From Corynebacterium halotolerans YIM 70093 = DSM 44683 (lineage in GTDB: Bacteria; Actinomycetota; Actinomycetes; Mycobacteriales; Mycobacteriaceae), in the NCBI RefSeq assembly GCF_000341345.1, contig NC_020302.1, forward strand, positions 2,770,075 to 2,834,074: DNA of 64,000 bases. The letters run 5' to 3'. This document shows, in pieces, positions 36,430 through 45,310 of the stretch. The notes beneath the pieces were generated by a model. That model was not told where the DNA came from, searched no databases, and saw only the letters and a program-made list of their open reading frames with translations. How positions within the stretch are numbered: position 1 is the first letter of the stretch; every line of letters starts with the position of its first letter. A program made the position numbers and the translations under genes.

Positions 36430-37751
36430 AAACCGGAGGGCTCGGTGTCCAGCTCAGGCTCCCCGGGCGGGCCCTCCCGGTGCAGTGGCCGAAGGGCCGT
36501 GGTCTCCTCCAGCCAGAGCAGCGCGTCGTAGCGGCCGCCCATCACCGTCGCCACGTAGTTGCCCGCCTCGCGCCGAGGGTGGTACACGACGCCGATGGCA
36601 CGGTGTCCCCGGCGCGAATCCAGCCACGGCCCCGAGCGCTCCGGGCCGAAGACGAGCACCGCGGATTCGCCCAGTGTCTCGTGCAGCAGCGCCTCGTGGC
36701 TGCCGGCGCGGGCCTCGGGGACCGTCATGACCTCCTGGGGTGCTCCCCACCGCTCGGCGGCGATGACCGTGCCGCGGTGGGAGGCGAAGCCCACGAGGAC
36801 CACCCCGTCCCCGCCGTGCCGTTCCCGCACCAGCTGCCCCACGTTGACCAGCCCGGCATCGGCCATGTCGGTGGCGCGGGCGTCGCCGACGTGGGTGTTG
36901 TGCTCCCAGACCAGCGCCTTGGAGTGCTCACCGTGATGTTCCGCCAGCAGGTCGATGGTGTCGGCCATGTGGATGTCGCGGATATTCCACGACTGCCGGT
37001 TGCCCAGGACCATGGAGCGGTAGTAGTGCTCGGCATCGGCGGCGACGAGGGCATTGAGGGCCGCATCCAGCGCCTCCGGTTCCGCGGGGACCCCGTCCAT
37101 GGCGAGCCGGCGCACGTGCACCAGCAGCTCCACGACGTCGTCCTCGCAGGCCTCGTCCACCATCCGCAGGCTGCGGGCATAGGAGTGCGGATCCTCGTTG
37201 TAGCCGGCGAAGCACTGCCAGGCCTGGTGGGCGGCCGGGAGCGCCTCGGGGGCATTGGTCTCGAGCCAGCTGATGGTCTGCCGGAGGGAGTCCCACAGGG
37301 AGTAGACGTCCAGGCCGTAGAAGCTGACCTGCCGCTCGGACGGCTGGTTCGAGTTCCAGTCGCGTAACCAGTCGAGGAAGTCCGCGACCTCCTCGTTCGC
37401 CCACATCCAGGTCGGCCAGCGGTGGAAGTGCTTGAGTACATCGCGGGCGTCGAGGTCGTGGTCGTCCCGGTTGCGCACCCACCGGTTGATCCGCCAGCAG
37501 TCGGGCCAGTCGCCCTCGACGCCGATCCAGGTGAAGCCGTGCTCGGTGATCAGCCGGCGGCTCAGTTCCGCGCGCCACCGGTAGAACTCGTGGGTGCCGT
37601 GGGAGGCCTCGCCGATGCAGACGAACCGGGCGTCGGCGGCCTGTTCCACCAGTGGCTCCAGGTCCGCCGGAGCGCGCAGGGGGCTTGCGAGGGAGCGCAG
37701 TTCCTCGCCCGCCCCGGTGTCCGAATCACCGCGGGAGCCGAAGAATCTCAT
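36426..37751 (-). CDS. Erythromycin esterase family protein
   Basis: A 441-residue protein with the EreA/EreB-like catalytic pattern: FVCIGEASHGTHEFYRWR (about 40-57), WIGVEGDWPDCWRINRWV, and LVWEHNTHVGDARATDMAD. Most chromosomal members have no shown macrolide activity and their substrate is unknown. It overlaps the upstream PRTase-hydrolase gene by 4 bp (ATGA at 37748-37751), so they act together. The stop TAG lies in the inverted repeat of the IS, while the C-terminus ELDTEPSGF looks naturally complete. ATG 37751. Confidence 0.85.
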   Translation of the reverse strand: MRFFGSRGDSDTGAGEELRSLASPLRAPADLEPLVEQAADARFVCIGEASHGTHEFYRWRAELSRRLITEHGFTWIGVEGDWPDCWRINRWVRNRDDHDLDARDVLKHFHRWPTWMWANEEVADFLDWLRDWNSNQPSERQVSFYGLDVYSLWDSLRQTISWLETNAPEALPAAHQAWQCFAGYNEDPHSYARSLRMVDEACEDDVVELLVHVRRLAMDGVPAEPEALDAALNALVAADAEHYYRSMVLGNRQSWNIRDIHMADTIDLLAEHHGEHSKALVWEHNTHVGDARATDMADAGLVNVGQLVRERHGGDGVVLVGFASHRGTVIAAERWGAPQEVMTVPEARAGSHEALLHETLGESAVLVFGPERSGPWLDSRRGHRAIGVVYHPRREAGNYVATVMGGRYDALLWLEETTALRPLHREGPPGEPELDTEPSGF

Positions 37752-39112
37752 GACGCCGCCTCCATGTCCGTTGCCGTGCCGTCGGGTGGGGACAGGTGCC
37801 GGAGGAACCACTCCCGCGCGAGCCCGGCGGCCTGTTCCAGGGTGCCCGGCTCCTCGAACAGGTGCGTCGCGCCCTCCACGATCTCCAGGCGACTCTCGCA
37901 CCGGAGCTGGTCCCGGGCCTGGCGGTTCAGGGCCAGGACCTCCCGGTCCTGTCCGCCCACGATGAGCAGCGTCGGCGCCTGGACGTCCGCCAGCTGCTGC
38001 CCGGCCAGGTCCGGTCGGCCACCCCGCGAGACGACGGCGCCGGCCGACGTCCCCGGTTCGGCGGCGGCCCGCAGTGCGGCCCCGGCACCGGTGCTGGCCC
38101 CGAAGAACCCGATGGGCGAGGACATGCTCTGCGACTGTCCGCGTACCCAGTCCTCCGCCGCGGTCAGACGCCCGGCCAGCAGTCCGATGTCGAAGACATT
38201 GGCCCGGTCCGCCGCCTCCTCCCGGGTGAGCAGGTCCAGCAGCAGAGTGCCCAGCCCGGCCTCCTGCAGCACGGACGCCACGTAGTGGTTGCGCCGACTG
38301 TGCCGACTGCTGCCACTGCCGTGGGCGAAGACCACCACGGGGGCACCCGCCGAGGGCAGGTGGAAATGTCCCTCGAGCACCACCTGTCCCGCAGGGATCC
38401 GTACCTCATCTGAGACCGGAGCCTGTTCCATTGGTGCCGCAGGCGCTGCGGTGTCTCCGCCCGCCCGTTCCCGTCGGCGGCGGGCGGCCCGGTCCAGGGC
38501 CGCCACCACCTCATCGTCCGTCGTGGGGGAGAAGTCCCGGTAGTACTGCCCCACCGCCCGGAAGTCCGGTGGGGTGGACAGGACCACAACCTCGTCCGCG
38601 TCGGTGAGCCGTTCGACCGCCTGCCGGGTGGCCACCGGCGCGGCCACCAGCACGGTGACCGCGCCCTGCTGACGGGCGCTCAGGCAGGCGACCCGGGCCG
38701 TGGCGCCGGTGGCGATACCGTCGTCGACGATCAGCACGGTGCGGCCGCTCAGATCCAGTCGTTCGCGCCCCTCCCGGAAGCGGGCGGCCCGTTCCTGCAG
38801 CACCGCCTGCTCCTGCTGCTCCACCTCCGCCACCTGCCCGGGCGTCACCCCGGCCCGGTCGACGATCGCCTCATCGAGCACGCGCACGCCCTGCTCGCCG
38901 ATCGCCCCCATGGCCACCTCGGGGTAGCGCGGCACGCCGAGCTTGCGCACCATCACCACATCCAGGGGCGCGTCGAGCTCGCGGGCGACCACCCCCGCCA
39001 CGGGAACCCCGCCGCGGGGAAGCCCCACCACCACGATGTCCCGGTTGCACAGCCCGCGCAGCCGCTGCGCCAGTTGCCGTCCGGCGTCGAGCCTGTCCAG
39101 AAACTCCGTCAT
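37748..39112 (-). CDS. Phosphoribosyltransferase fused to a dienelactone hydrolase-type alpha/beta hydrolase
   Basis: A 454-residue, two-domain protein. Residues about 1-220 are a PRTase with the PRPP loop TVLIVDDGIATGATARVA (about 124-141) and an N-terminal VVGLPRGGVPVAGVVARELD. A linker (about 222-250) leads to an alpha/beta hydrolase with VVFAHGSGSSRHSRRN and nucleophile elbow GFFGASTGAGAAL, then PTLLIVGGQDREV and a late THLFEEPG His. Both activities are predicted, with unknown substrates. It forms an operon with the erythromycin-esterase-like gene; these three domains recur together in other bacteria. ATG 39112. Confidence 0.85.
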   Translation of the reverse strand: MTEFLDRLDAGRQLAQRLRGLCNRDIVVVGLPRGGVPVAGVVARELDAPLDVVMVRKLGVPRYPEVAMGAIGEQGVRVLDEAIVDRAGVTPGQVAEVEQQEQAVLQERAARFREGRERLDLSGRTVLIVDDGIATGATARVACLSARQQGAVTVLVAAPVATRQAVERLTDADEVVVLSTPPDFRAVGQYYRDFSPTTDDEVVAALDRAARRRRERAGGDTAAPAAPMEQAPVSDEVRIPAGQVVLEGHFHLPSAGAPVVVFAHGSGSSRHSRRNHYVASVLQEAGLGTLLLDLLTREEAADRANVFDIGLLAGRLTAAEDWVRGQSQSMSSPIGFFGASTGAGAALRAAAEPGTSAGAVVSRGGRPDLAGQQLADVQAPTLLIVGGQDREVLALNRQARDQLRCESRLEIVEGATHLFEEPGTLEQAAGLAREWFLRHLSPPDGTATDMEAAS

Positions 39113-39279
39113 GTCCCGGTACCTTCCCGGCGATGCCCCGGGGGCCGGGCTCTGAGCCGGACCGGGAGGTTGCCTGTCAGCTGGAGAGTGTCGCCTCCAG
39201 CATAGGTCGGTTCGGTGGTGCCGGGAAGGGGTGACGGAAAGACCGGCGGCGGGCGGAACGCCGGCCTCCGCCACCCGCC

Positions 39280-40089
39280 CTAGTTCTCGAGCACCGGCAG
39301 CGATGCGCGAGTCTTCTCCACCTCATCGAGATCCAGGTCGAAGACCATGACCTCCGGCTCATACCCGGCCTCCGCCAGGCGCTTGCCGGTCGGACCCACC
39401 ACACAGGAATGGCCGATGCCCGTCGGCCCCGATGCCCGGCCGGCCTCCGCCTCCCCACCGGGTCGGGCCTGCGCGGCGGCGACGAGGTAGGAGGTCGAGT
39501 CGAGGGCGCGGGCCGCGGTGAGCAGGCGCCACTGGTCGAGCTTGTCCGGCCCGTCCATCCAGCTGGTGGGCACCACGATCACCTCCGCGCCATTCTGCGC
39601 GAGCGTCCGGAACAGGTCGGGGAAGCGGATGTCGTAGCAGATCGCCACGCCGACCCCGACCCCGTCGACCTCGAAGACCACGAGGTCCTCGCCCGGGTGC
39701 ACGGTGTCGGACTCGGCGTAGTTGTACGCGTCGAAGGTGTGGATCTTGTCGTAGCCGGTGTGGATGTCCGGCCCGGTCAACAACGCGGTGTTGTAGACGC
39801 GGTTGATCGTCTTGTCGTCACGCTCAATGGTGTCGGCGGGGCGGAACATACCGGCCACGACCGTGACGCCGAGCTCCTCGGCGGTCTCCCGCAGACCGGT
39901 GGCGAACTCACCGTCGAGGTCCTGGGCCTGTTTGTCCAGCCGCCCCGAGTCGAAGGACTGGCTGGTCGCCTCGGGCAGGACGATCAGTCGCGCCCCCTGC
40001 CCGGCGGCCTCCCGGACGCGTTCGCGGGCGAGCGCCAAATTCTCGACGGTATCCCCTGTGGACTGCAGCTGCACGATTCCGATCCGCAT
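39280..40089 (-). CDS. Carbon-nitrogen hydrolase (nitrilase superfamily amidase)
   Basis: A 269-residue nitrilase-fold enzyme. The catalytic Glu is in LIVLPEATSQSF, the Lys in GYDKIHTFDAYN, and the Cys in GVAICYDIRFPDLFR. This arrangement resembles Nit1/Nit2-type omega-amidases, which clean up aberrant deaminated molecules, although the substrate is unproven. ATG 40089 is chosen at MRIGIVQLQST; longer upstream frames are the shadow of a divergent gene. Confidence 0.9.
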   Translation of the reverse strand: MRIGIVQLQSTGDTVENLALARERVREAAGQGARLIVLPEATSQSFDSGRLDKQAQDLDGEFATGLRETAEELGVTVVAGMFRPADTIERDDKTINRVYNTALLTGPDIHTGYDKIHTFDAYNYAESDTVHPGEDLVVFEVDGVGVGVAICYDIRFPDLFRTLAQNGAEVIVVPTSWMDGPDKLDQWRLLTAARALDSTSYLVAAAQARPGGEAEAGRASGPTGIGHSCVVGPTGKRLAEAGYEPEVMVFDLDLDEVEKTRASLPVLEN

Positions 40090-40102
40090 GCACCCCACGA
40101 TA

Positions 40103-40111
40103 TGTGGATAA
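40103..40111. promoter_or_regulatory. Single DnaA-box-like 9-mer
   Basis: TGTGGATAA is the exact complement of the DnaA box TTATCCACA. A single copy, 14 bp upstream of the amidase start, may be incidental or a weak DnaA target. Confidence 0.3.
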
Positions 40112-40180
40112 CCCCCGTTTCTCCACAACCCCGCACCCACCCCGCTTGGCCCTTGCGCGGCCGTTGCGGACACTGACCGC

Positions 40181-40447
40181 ATGAGCCACCTCCAGTTGCC
40201 GACCGCCACCGTCGATCTGCTCACCGACCTGCTCCACCGCCCGTCCCCCGATCCCGGTTCCCCCGCCCTGCCCGCCGGCTCCCGCACCGCCGCGGCCCTC
40301 GCCCGCGCCGTGCTGGGCTGGCGCACCACCCGCCGCGACGCCGAGGCCACTCTCCTCGACCACCTGGCGGGAATCCGCGACTTCGCCCACCGGGCCTTCT
40401 CGCACGACGCCGCGTCCGCACGCCGACTCCGGGAGGTGATGCGGTGA
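40181..40447 (+). CDS. Small helical protein preceding a DUF1023 hydrolase
   Basis: An 88-residue protein with no recognised family: HLQLPTATVDLLTDLLHRPS, then an Ala/Arg-rich helical half (LRARAVL-type ARAVLGWRTTRRDAEAT). Its stop overlaps the start region of the following hydrolase gene, indicating translational coupling. TTGGCC and GACACT spaced by 17 nt lie just upstream with the ATG 6 nt after them, a weak leaderless-type promoter. Confidence 0.65.
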   Translation: MSHLQLPTATVDLLTDLLHRPSPDPGSPALPAGSRTAAALARAVLGWRTTRRDAEATLLDHLAGIRDFAHRAFSHDAASARRLREVMR

Positions 40448-41628
40448 TGCTCCCCGACGCCACCGCCCTGCGCTCCGCCGCCGGTGCCCTCACCCACTCC
40501 GCCACCGTCCTGACCGGTGACACCGACGCCCGCCACCGGGACTGGGACCGGCTGCCGGCCAGCGGATTCACCGGCGAGGCCGCCGTCGAAGCCGTGGCCC
40601 GCCTCCACGAACTGACCACCCCGCTGTCCCTGCCGCCACGGCAGATGGAGCTGGTCGCGCGGGTACTCGCCGTGACCGCCACGCTGCGCGAGGAACTCGA
40701 CGCGACGGCCGACCGGGCGCTCGCCGTCGCGGAGCAGGTCAGCGGCGCCTCCCCCACCGTCGACGCCCTGCTGCGCGATCTCGCCGCCCTGGGCGAGCTG
40801 CTGGACTGGGCGTGCGCCCGCCGAATCGACGCGCTGTGCACTCCCGTCCCGGCCGAACCGCCGCGGCGGCTGTCGGATCTGCCCGATCTGCCCGTCGACG
40901 CCGTGCACGAACTGATGCTTCTCGACGCCCCGCCGCACGTGGTGGAGCTGGCCCGGCAACACCCGGACCTGCGGCTGCTGGAGGCCTCCGACGGCCGACT
41001 CGTCGCCGCCGTGGGCGATCTGGAGTCCGCGGACTCGGTCGCCACCTTCGTCGCCGGGACAGGCTCCTCCGACCCGTCCGGCTGGACCACCCACATCGAC
41101 CGCACCCGGGCACTGACCTCGGCCACAGGTGGGGCGGGCGTGGTGTGGCTGGGATACACTGCCCCGGAACAGGTCCCCCACGCCCTGGCCCGGCAACCGG
41201 CCCACCGGGCGGGTGCGGAGCTGCGCCGCTTCCAGGCGGAACTGGCCCAGCGGTTTCCCGACCAGCAGCGCATCGTGGTCGGCTACAGCTACGGCTCGGT
41301 TGTCGCGGGGGCGGCGGCCGACGCCGGGGAATCCGGCCTCCACGCCGATGAGCTGGTGCTCGTCGGCAGTCCCGGGGTCGGGGCCACCCATGCCGGACAG
41401 CTGCACCTGCTCGGGGACTCCCCCGGCGTGCACGCCGTGACCAACGGCGCCGATCCGATCGGGCTCGTGGCCACCCCACGCACCGGGGTACACGGGGTGG
41501 ATCCGACCTCCGAACGGTTCGGGGCGCAGGTCTGGGAGGCGGATCCCCGGGGCGACCACGCCTCCTACTGGGACGACCCCGACTTCCTCGACCGGATCGG
41601 TGATCTGACAGGGAGGCCGGGTCGCTGA
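40447..41628 (+). CDS. Alpha/beta hydrolase, DUF1023 family
   Basis: A 393-residue protein. The N-terminal 150 residues are helical (TALRSAAGALTHSATVLTG). The C-terminal domain has the DUF1023 hydrolase features: ADSVATFVAGTGSSDPSGW, nucleophile elbow IVVGYSYGSVVAGAAA (Ser) and VLVGSPGVGATHAG, and a late DHASYWDDPDFL. DUF1023 proteins in actinobacteria often carry an N-terminal helical bundle like WXG100 substrates. No signal peptide is seen and the substrate is unknown. ATG 40447 is used; the GTG at 40444 is also possible. Confidence 0.8.
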   Translation: MLPDATALRSAAGALTHSATVLTGDTDARHRDWDRLPASGFTGEAAVEAVARLHELTTPLSLPPRQMELVARVLAVTATLREELDATADRALAVAEQVSGASPTVDALLRDLAALGELLDWACARRIDALCTPVPAEPPRRLSDLPDLPVDAVHELMLLDAPPHVVELARQHPDLRLLEASDGRLVAAVGDLESADSVATFVAGTGSSDPSGWTTHIDRTRALTSATGGAGVVWLGYTAPEQVPHALARQPAHRAGAELRRFQAELAQRFPDQQRIVVGYSYGSVVAGAAADAGESGLHADELVLVGSPGVGATHAGQLHLLGDSPGVHAVTNGADPIGLVATPRTGVHGVDPTSERFGAQVWEADPRGDHASYWDDPDFLDRIGDLTGRPGR

Positions 41629-41641
41629 GACCGGGGCTGGG

Positions 41642-43162
41642 CTAGAAGAGCCCGGCCGGGGACTCGCTGTAGGAGACCAGCATGTTCTTCGTCTGCTGGT
41701 AGTGCGCGAGCATCATCAGGTGGTTCTCGCGGCCGATGCCGGACTCCTTGTAACCGCCGAAGGCGGAGTGGGCCGGGTAGACGTGGTAGTGGTTCACCCA
41801 CACTCGGCCGGCCTGGATGTCGCGTCCGGCGCGGTAGGAGGTGTTCGCGTTGCGGGTCCACACACCAGCGCCGAGACCGTAGTTGGTCTCGTTGGCGATG
41901 CGGATGGCGTCGTCGTAGTCCTTGAACGTCGCCACCGACAGGACCGGGCCGAAGATCTCCTCCCGGAAGATGCGCATGGAGTTGTCGCCCTTGTAGACGG
42001 TCGGCTGGATGTAGTAGCCGTTCTCGTAGCCCTCGACCTTGTTCAGGCCGCCACCGGTGAGGGTCTCCGCGCCCTCCTCCGGGCCGAGCTTGAGGTAGCC
42101 GGTGATCTTGTCCATCTGTTCCTGGGAGGCCTGGGCACCCATCATGGTCTCGGTGTCGAGCGGGTTGCCGATCCTGATGGCCTCGACGCGCTTGACACCG
42201 AGCTCCAGGAATTCGTCGGCGATGGACTCGTGGACCAGGGCGCGCGAGGGGCAGGTGCACACCTCGCCCTGGTTGAGCGCGAACATCGAGAAGCCCTCGA
42301 CGGCTTTCTCGCGGAAGGAGTCGTCGGCGTCCATGATGTCGGGGAAGAAGATGGACGGGGACTTGCCACCCAGCTCGAGGGTGACCGGGATGATCTTGTC
42401 GGACGCGGCCTTGTTGATCATCTTGCCCACCGCGGTGGAGCCGGTGAAGGCGATCTTGGCGATGCGGTCGGAGGAGGACAGCGCGGCGCCGGCCTCCTCG
42501 CCGAGGCCGTTGACGATGTTGAGCACGCCGTCAGGCAGCAGGTCGCCGATGATGTCAATCAGGTAGAGCAGCGACGCGGGGGTCTGCTCGGCGGGCTTGA
42601 GCACGATGGTGTTGCCGGCGGCCAGGGCCGGGGCGATCTTCCAGGTGGCCATGAGGATCGGGAAGTTCCAGGGGATGATCTGGCCGACGACGCCGAGCGG
42701 CTCGTGGAAGTGGTAGGCGACGGTGTCGTCGTCGATCTGGGAGATGCCGCCCTCCTGGGCGCGGATGGCGCCGGCGAAGTAGCGGTAGTGGTCGGCGGCG
42801 AGCGGGATGTCGGCGGCGAGGGTCTCACGTACGGCCTTGCCGTTCTCCCAGGTCTCGGCGACGGCGATCTCCTCGAGGTGCTCCTCGATCCGGTCGCCGA
42901 TGCGGTGGAGGATCAGCGCCCGCTCGGCCGGAGAGGTCTTTCCCCACGCCGGGGCCGCGGCGTGCGCGGCGTCCAGGGCCAGCTCGACGTCGGCGGCGCT
43001 GGAACGTGCCACCTGGCAGAACACCTCTCCGGTGATCGGGGTGATGTTGTCCATGTAGCGGCCGTCCACCGGCGGAGTCCACGTGCCGCCGATGTAGTTG
43101 TCGTAGCGCTTCTCGTAGTTGACGATCGAGCCCTCGGAGCCCGGGTTGGCGTAGACGGTCAT
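41642..43162 (-). CDS. ald: Aldehyde dehydrogenase (acetaldehyde dehydrogenase type)
   Basis: A 506-residue NAD-dependent aldehyde dehydrogenase. NAD-binding region [15 protein letters not shown], catalytic Glu in [15 protein letters not shown], and catalytic Cys in [13 protein letters not shown] (about 300) are present. The sequence start [20 protein letters not shown] is typical of the ExaC/AldA group that oxidises acetaldehyde to acetate in ethanol use. A GlxR-type site 43 bp upstream supports carbon-source control. ATG 43162. Confidence 0.9.
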   Translation of the reverse strand: MTVYANPGSEGSIVNYEKRYDNYIGGTWTPPVDGRYMDNITPITGEVFCQVARSSAADVELALDAAHAAAPAWGKTSPAERALILHRIGDRIEEHLEEIAVAETWENGKAVRETLAADIPLAADHYRYFAGAIRAQEGGISQIDDDTVAYHFHEPLGVVGQIIPWNFPILMATWKIAPALAAGNTIVLKPAEQTPASLLYLIDIIGDLLPDGVLNIVNGLGEEAGAALSSSDRIAKIAFTGSTAVGKMINKAASDKIIPVTLELGGKSPSIFFPDIMDADDSFREKAVEGFSMFALNQGEVCTCPSRALVHESIADEFLELGVKRVEAIRIGNPLDTETMMGAQASQEQMDKITGYLKLGPEEGAETLTGGGLNKVEGYENGYYIQPTVYKGDNSMRIFREEIFGPVLSVATFKDYDDAIRIANETNYGLGAGVWTRNANTSYRAGRDIQAGRVWVNHYHVYPAHSAFGGYKESGIGRENHLMMLAHYQQTKNMLVSYSESPAGLF

Positions 43163-43204
43163 GGAGTCCTCCAGGTGTGCGGTGAGTCATGCGAGGCGGA
43201 CAGG

Positions 43205-43220
43205 TGTGCCACCTGTCACA
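43205..43220. promoter_or_regulatory. GlxR (CRP-like) site upstream of ald
   Basis: TGTGCCACCTGTCACA matches TGTGA-N6-TCACA at 9 of 10 fixed positions, 43 bp from the ald start codon. Confidence 0.6.
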
Positions 43221-43436
43221 TTCTTAACCGTTGGAACTCCACCCTGCAAGGACTTGTGGCAGCGGGACTGGCAGGGTGGCGAATTTCGGGCGCCGCGATT
43301 CGGCACGCTGGACAAACCGGAGACACCCCGCGCGGTGGTCTCCCCCACGAGGGGGTGGCGAGGGTTCAGATGGTGACGATGCGCGCCGACGCCGCGACCC
43401 CCGCCCCCGTGGGGCACGGGGCGCCGGACAGGAGAA

Positions 43437-43469
43437 ATCCGCCCCACCCCCGAAACAGCGGGATGGGGC
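43437..43469 (-). terminator. Terminator after hspR
   Basis: CCGCCCCA (43437-43444) and TGGGGCGG (43462-43469) with an inner CCCG/CGGG pairing; on the minus strand ATTTCTCC follows. It ends the dnaK-grpE-dnaJ-hspR transcript. Confidence 0.65.
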
Positions 43470-43509
43470 GGGTGTCAGGTACTTCGTCGGGTAGCCGAGG
43501 AAGCGGGAC

Positions 43510-43944
43510 TCAACGCCGCCGCATGCGGCGCGGCTCCCACATCACCACCGCCGTGGAGCGCGGCACGTGGACCAGTTCACCGCCCCGATTATGGGAGTGG
43601 CGGTTGATCCTGCCGCGCAGGCGCTGGTTCTCCTCGCGCACCTCCTCGAGCTCGGAGCGCAGTCGGTCGCGTTCCTCGGTCAGCTCGATGATGGCCTTGA
43701 TGCCGGCGAGGTTGACCCCGTCCTCCTGGGACAGGCGCTGGATTTTGCGCAGCATCGCCACGTCGCGGCGGGAGTAGCGGCGCCCGCCGCCCGAGGTGCG
43801 CAGCGGGGTGACCAGCCCCATGCGGTCATAGGTCCGCAGGGTCTGGGCGTGCATGCCCGCCAGCTCGGCGGCGACCGAGATGACGAAGACCTCGCCGAGC
43901 TCCTCGGTGGAGGACTTGTCCTGTTTGTTCTTCCCGGTTGCCAC
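43510..43944 (-). CDS. hspR: Heat-shock repressor HspR (MerR family)
   Basis: A 144-residue regulator. MerR-type helix-turn-helix: FVISVAAELAGMHAQTLRTY (about 20-39) and the wing RTSGGGRRYSRRDVAML. A coiled coil follows (ERDRLRSELEEVREENQRLR). HspR binds HAIR operators with DnaK as co-repressor, giving feedback control of the operon it closes. GTG 43944. It lies 34 bp after dnaJ. Confidence 0.95.
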   Translation of the reverse strand: MATGKNKQDKSSTEELGEVFVISVAAELAGMHAQTLRTYDRMGLVTPLRTSGGGRRYSRRDVAMLRKIQRLSQEDGVNLAGIKAIIELTEERDRLRSELEEVREENQRLRGRINRHSHNRGGELVHVPRSTAVVMWEPRRMRRR

Positions 43945-43978
43945 TGTGCGTCACCTCCTTCCTGACTCTCCTGCTGCC

Positions 43979-45175
43979 TTATTCGTTACCGGGCCAGTCG
44001 GCCCGCGGGTTGAAGCCCGAGTCCCGTTCCGCCTGAACGTAGGTCCGCAGCGCGCTGGCCGCGGCGGCGTCCAGGTGCTTCGGGACGGTGACCTGCACGG
44101 TGACGAGCAGGTCACCGGCCTGACCGCTGCGCCGGGGGATGCCCCGTCCACGTACCCGCAGGGTGCGGCCGTCCGGGGTGCCCGCGGGCACCTTGACCCG
44201 GACGGGGGCGTCCAGGGTGGGCACCGTGATGGTGTCGCCCAGGGCGAGTTCGCCGAAGGACACCGGGACGGTGACCTCGAGGTCGTCGCCCGAGCGGGTG
44301 AACACGGCGTCGTCACGCACGTGCACGGTGACGAACAGGTCGCCGGCCGGCTTGCCGTTCGGTCCGGCCTCGCCCTGGCCGGCCAGGCGCACCTTCTGCC
44401 CGTCGATCACGCCCGCGGGGATGCGCACGGTGATCGAGCGGGTGCGGTGGACCGTGCCGGTACCCGAGCAGGTCGGGCAGGGGTCGGTGATGACCTGGCC
44501 GGTACCGCCGCAGTTGGTGCACGGTGCGGAGAAGCCGAAGGCCCCCCGGTTCTCCGAGGTGAACCCGGAGCCGTTGCAGACCCCGCAGGTGGAGGGGTTG
44601 CCGGACTTCGAACCCGAGCCGTGGCAGGTGTTGCAGGGGGCCTCGCCGCTCAGTTGGAGCGGGATCGTCGTCCCCTTCGCCGCCTCGCGGAAATTAAGGG
44701 TGATCTCCGTTTCGACGTCCGCTCCCCGTGTCGGCCGAGCTGCGTGACGAGGACCGTTGCCACGGTTGAAAACGCCACCGAAGAGATCGCCCAGACCGCC
44801 GTCCGAAGAAAATCTTCCACCGGATCCTCCCCGGCCCCCGAAGATGTCCGAGACGTCGAAGTCCTCCGCCGCCTGGCGAAACCCGCCGGAGAAGCCGGTA
44901 CCCCCGCCCCCGCCGAAGCCACCGAACCCGCCGGAGCGGAGCATGGACTTCAGCTCGTCGTATTCCTGGCGCTTCTTCTCGTCACCGAGGACGTCATAGG
45001 CCTCGGCGACCTTCTTGAAGCGGTCCTCGGCGACCTTGTCACCGGGGTTCGTGTCGGGGTGGTTCTCTCGTGCCAGCTTCCGGTAGGCCTTCTTGATGTC
45101 CTCGGCGGATGCGGACGAGGAGACCCCTAGATCTGCGTAGTAGTTCTTGTCTGCCCATTCGCGCTGGATCGTCAC
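43979..45175 (-). CDS. dnaJ: Co-chaperone DnaJ (class A)
   Basis: A 398-residue Hsp40. J domain (about 9-75) with [12 protein letters not shown], which triggers DnaK ATPase, then a Gly/Phe-rich region ([18 protein letters not shown]), four zinc-finger motifs [24 protein letters not shown] and CPTCSGTG, and two beta-sandwich substrate domains. GTG 45175. It is separated from grpE by a 135-bp segment able to form a strong hairpin. Confidence 0.97.
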   Translation of the reverse strand: MTIQREWADKNYYADLGVSSSASAEDIKKAYRKLARENHPDTNPGDKVAEDRFKKVAEAYDVLGDEKKRQEYDELKSMLRSGGFGGFGGGGGTGFSGGFRQAAEDFDVSDIFGGRGGSGGRFSSDGGLGDLFGGVFNRGNGPRHAARPTRGADVETEITLNFREAAKGTTIPLQLSGEAPCNTCHGSGSKSGNPSTCGVCNGSGFTSENRGAFGFSAPCTNCGGTGQVITDPCPTCSGTGTVHRTRSITVRIPAGVIDGQKVRLAGQGEAGPNGKPAGDLFVTVHVRDDAVFTRSGDDLEVTVPVSFGELALGDTITVPTLDAPVRVKVPAGTPDGRTLRVRGRGIPRRSGQAGDLLVTVQVTVPKHLDAAAASALRTYVQAERDSGFNPRADWPGNE

Positions 45176-45237
45176 TGGGCATCTCCTCCTTTCAGGAAGG
45201 TCGGGTTGGTCGGGTACTGCCGGTGGAAAGAAGGATG

Positions 45238-45287
45238 CACCGCCGCCCGGGGGCGGCGCTGGGGGCGTCCCCTGGGACGGCGGTGCA
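45238..45287 (-). other. Strong hairpin between grpE and dnaJ
   Basis: GCACCGCCG (45238-45246) and CGGCGGTGC (45279-45287) pair perfectly, with an inner CCCGGGGGC/GTCCCCTGGG stem. No T run follows. It could be an RNA processing site or partial attenuator that lowers downstream dnaJ-hspR message relative to dnaK. Confidence 0.55.
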
Positions 45288-45310
45288 GGAGGGTGGGATC
45301 GGTGGGGCGG

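Larger units (their letters stand above)
43163..43509. other. 347-bp region between ald and hspR
   Basis: Holds a GlxR-type site (43205-43220), the ald promoter region, and the terminator of the heat-shock operon (43437-43469). No gene is supported. Confidence 0.55.

Noticed and set aside
40103..40111. Replication origin suggested by a DnaA box
   Set aside because: There is a single box, with no cluster, no AT-rich unwinding region and no dnaA or dnaN nearby.
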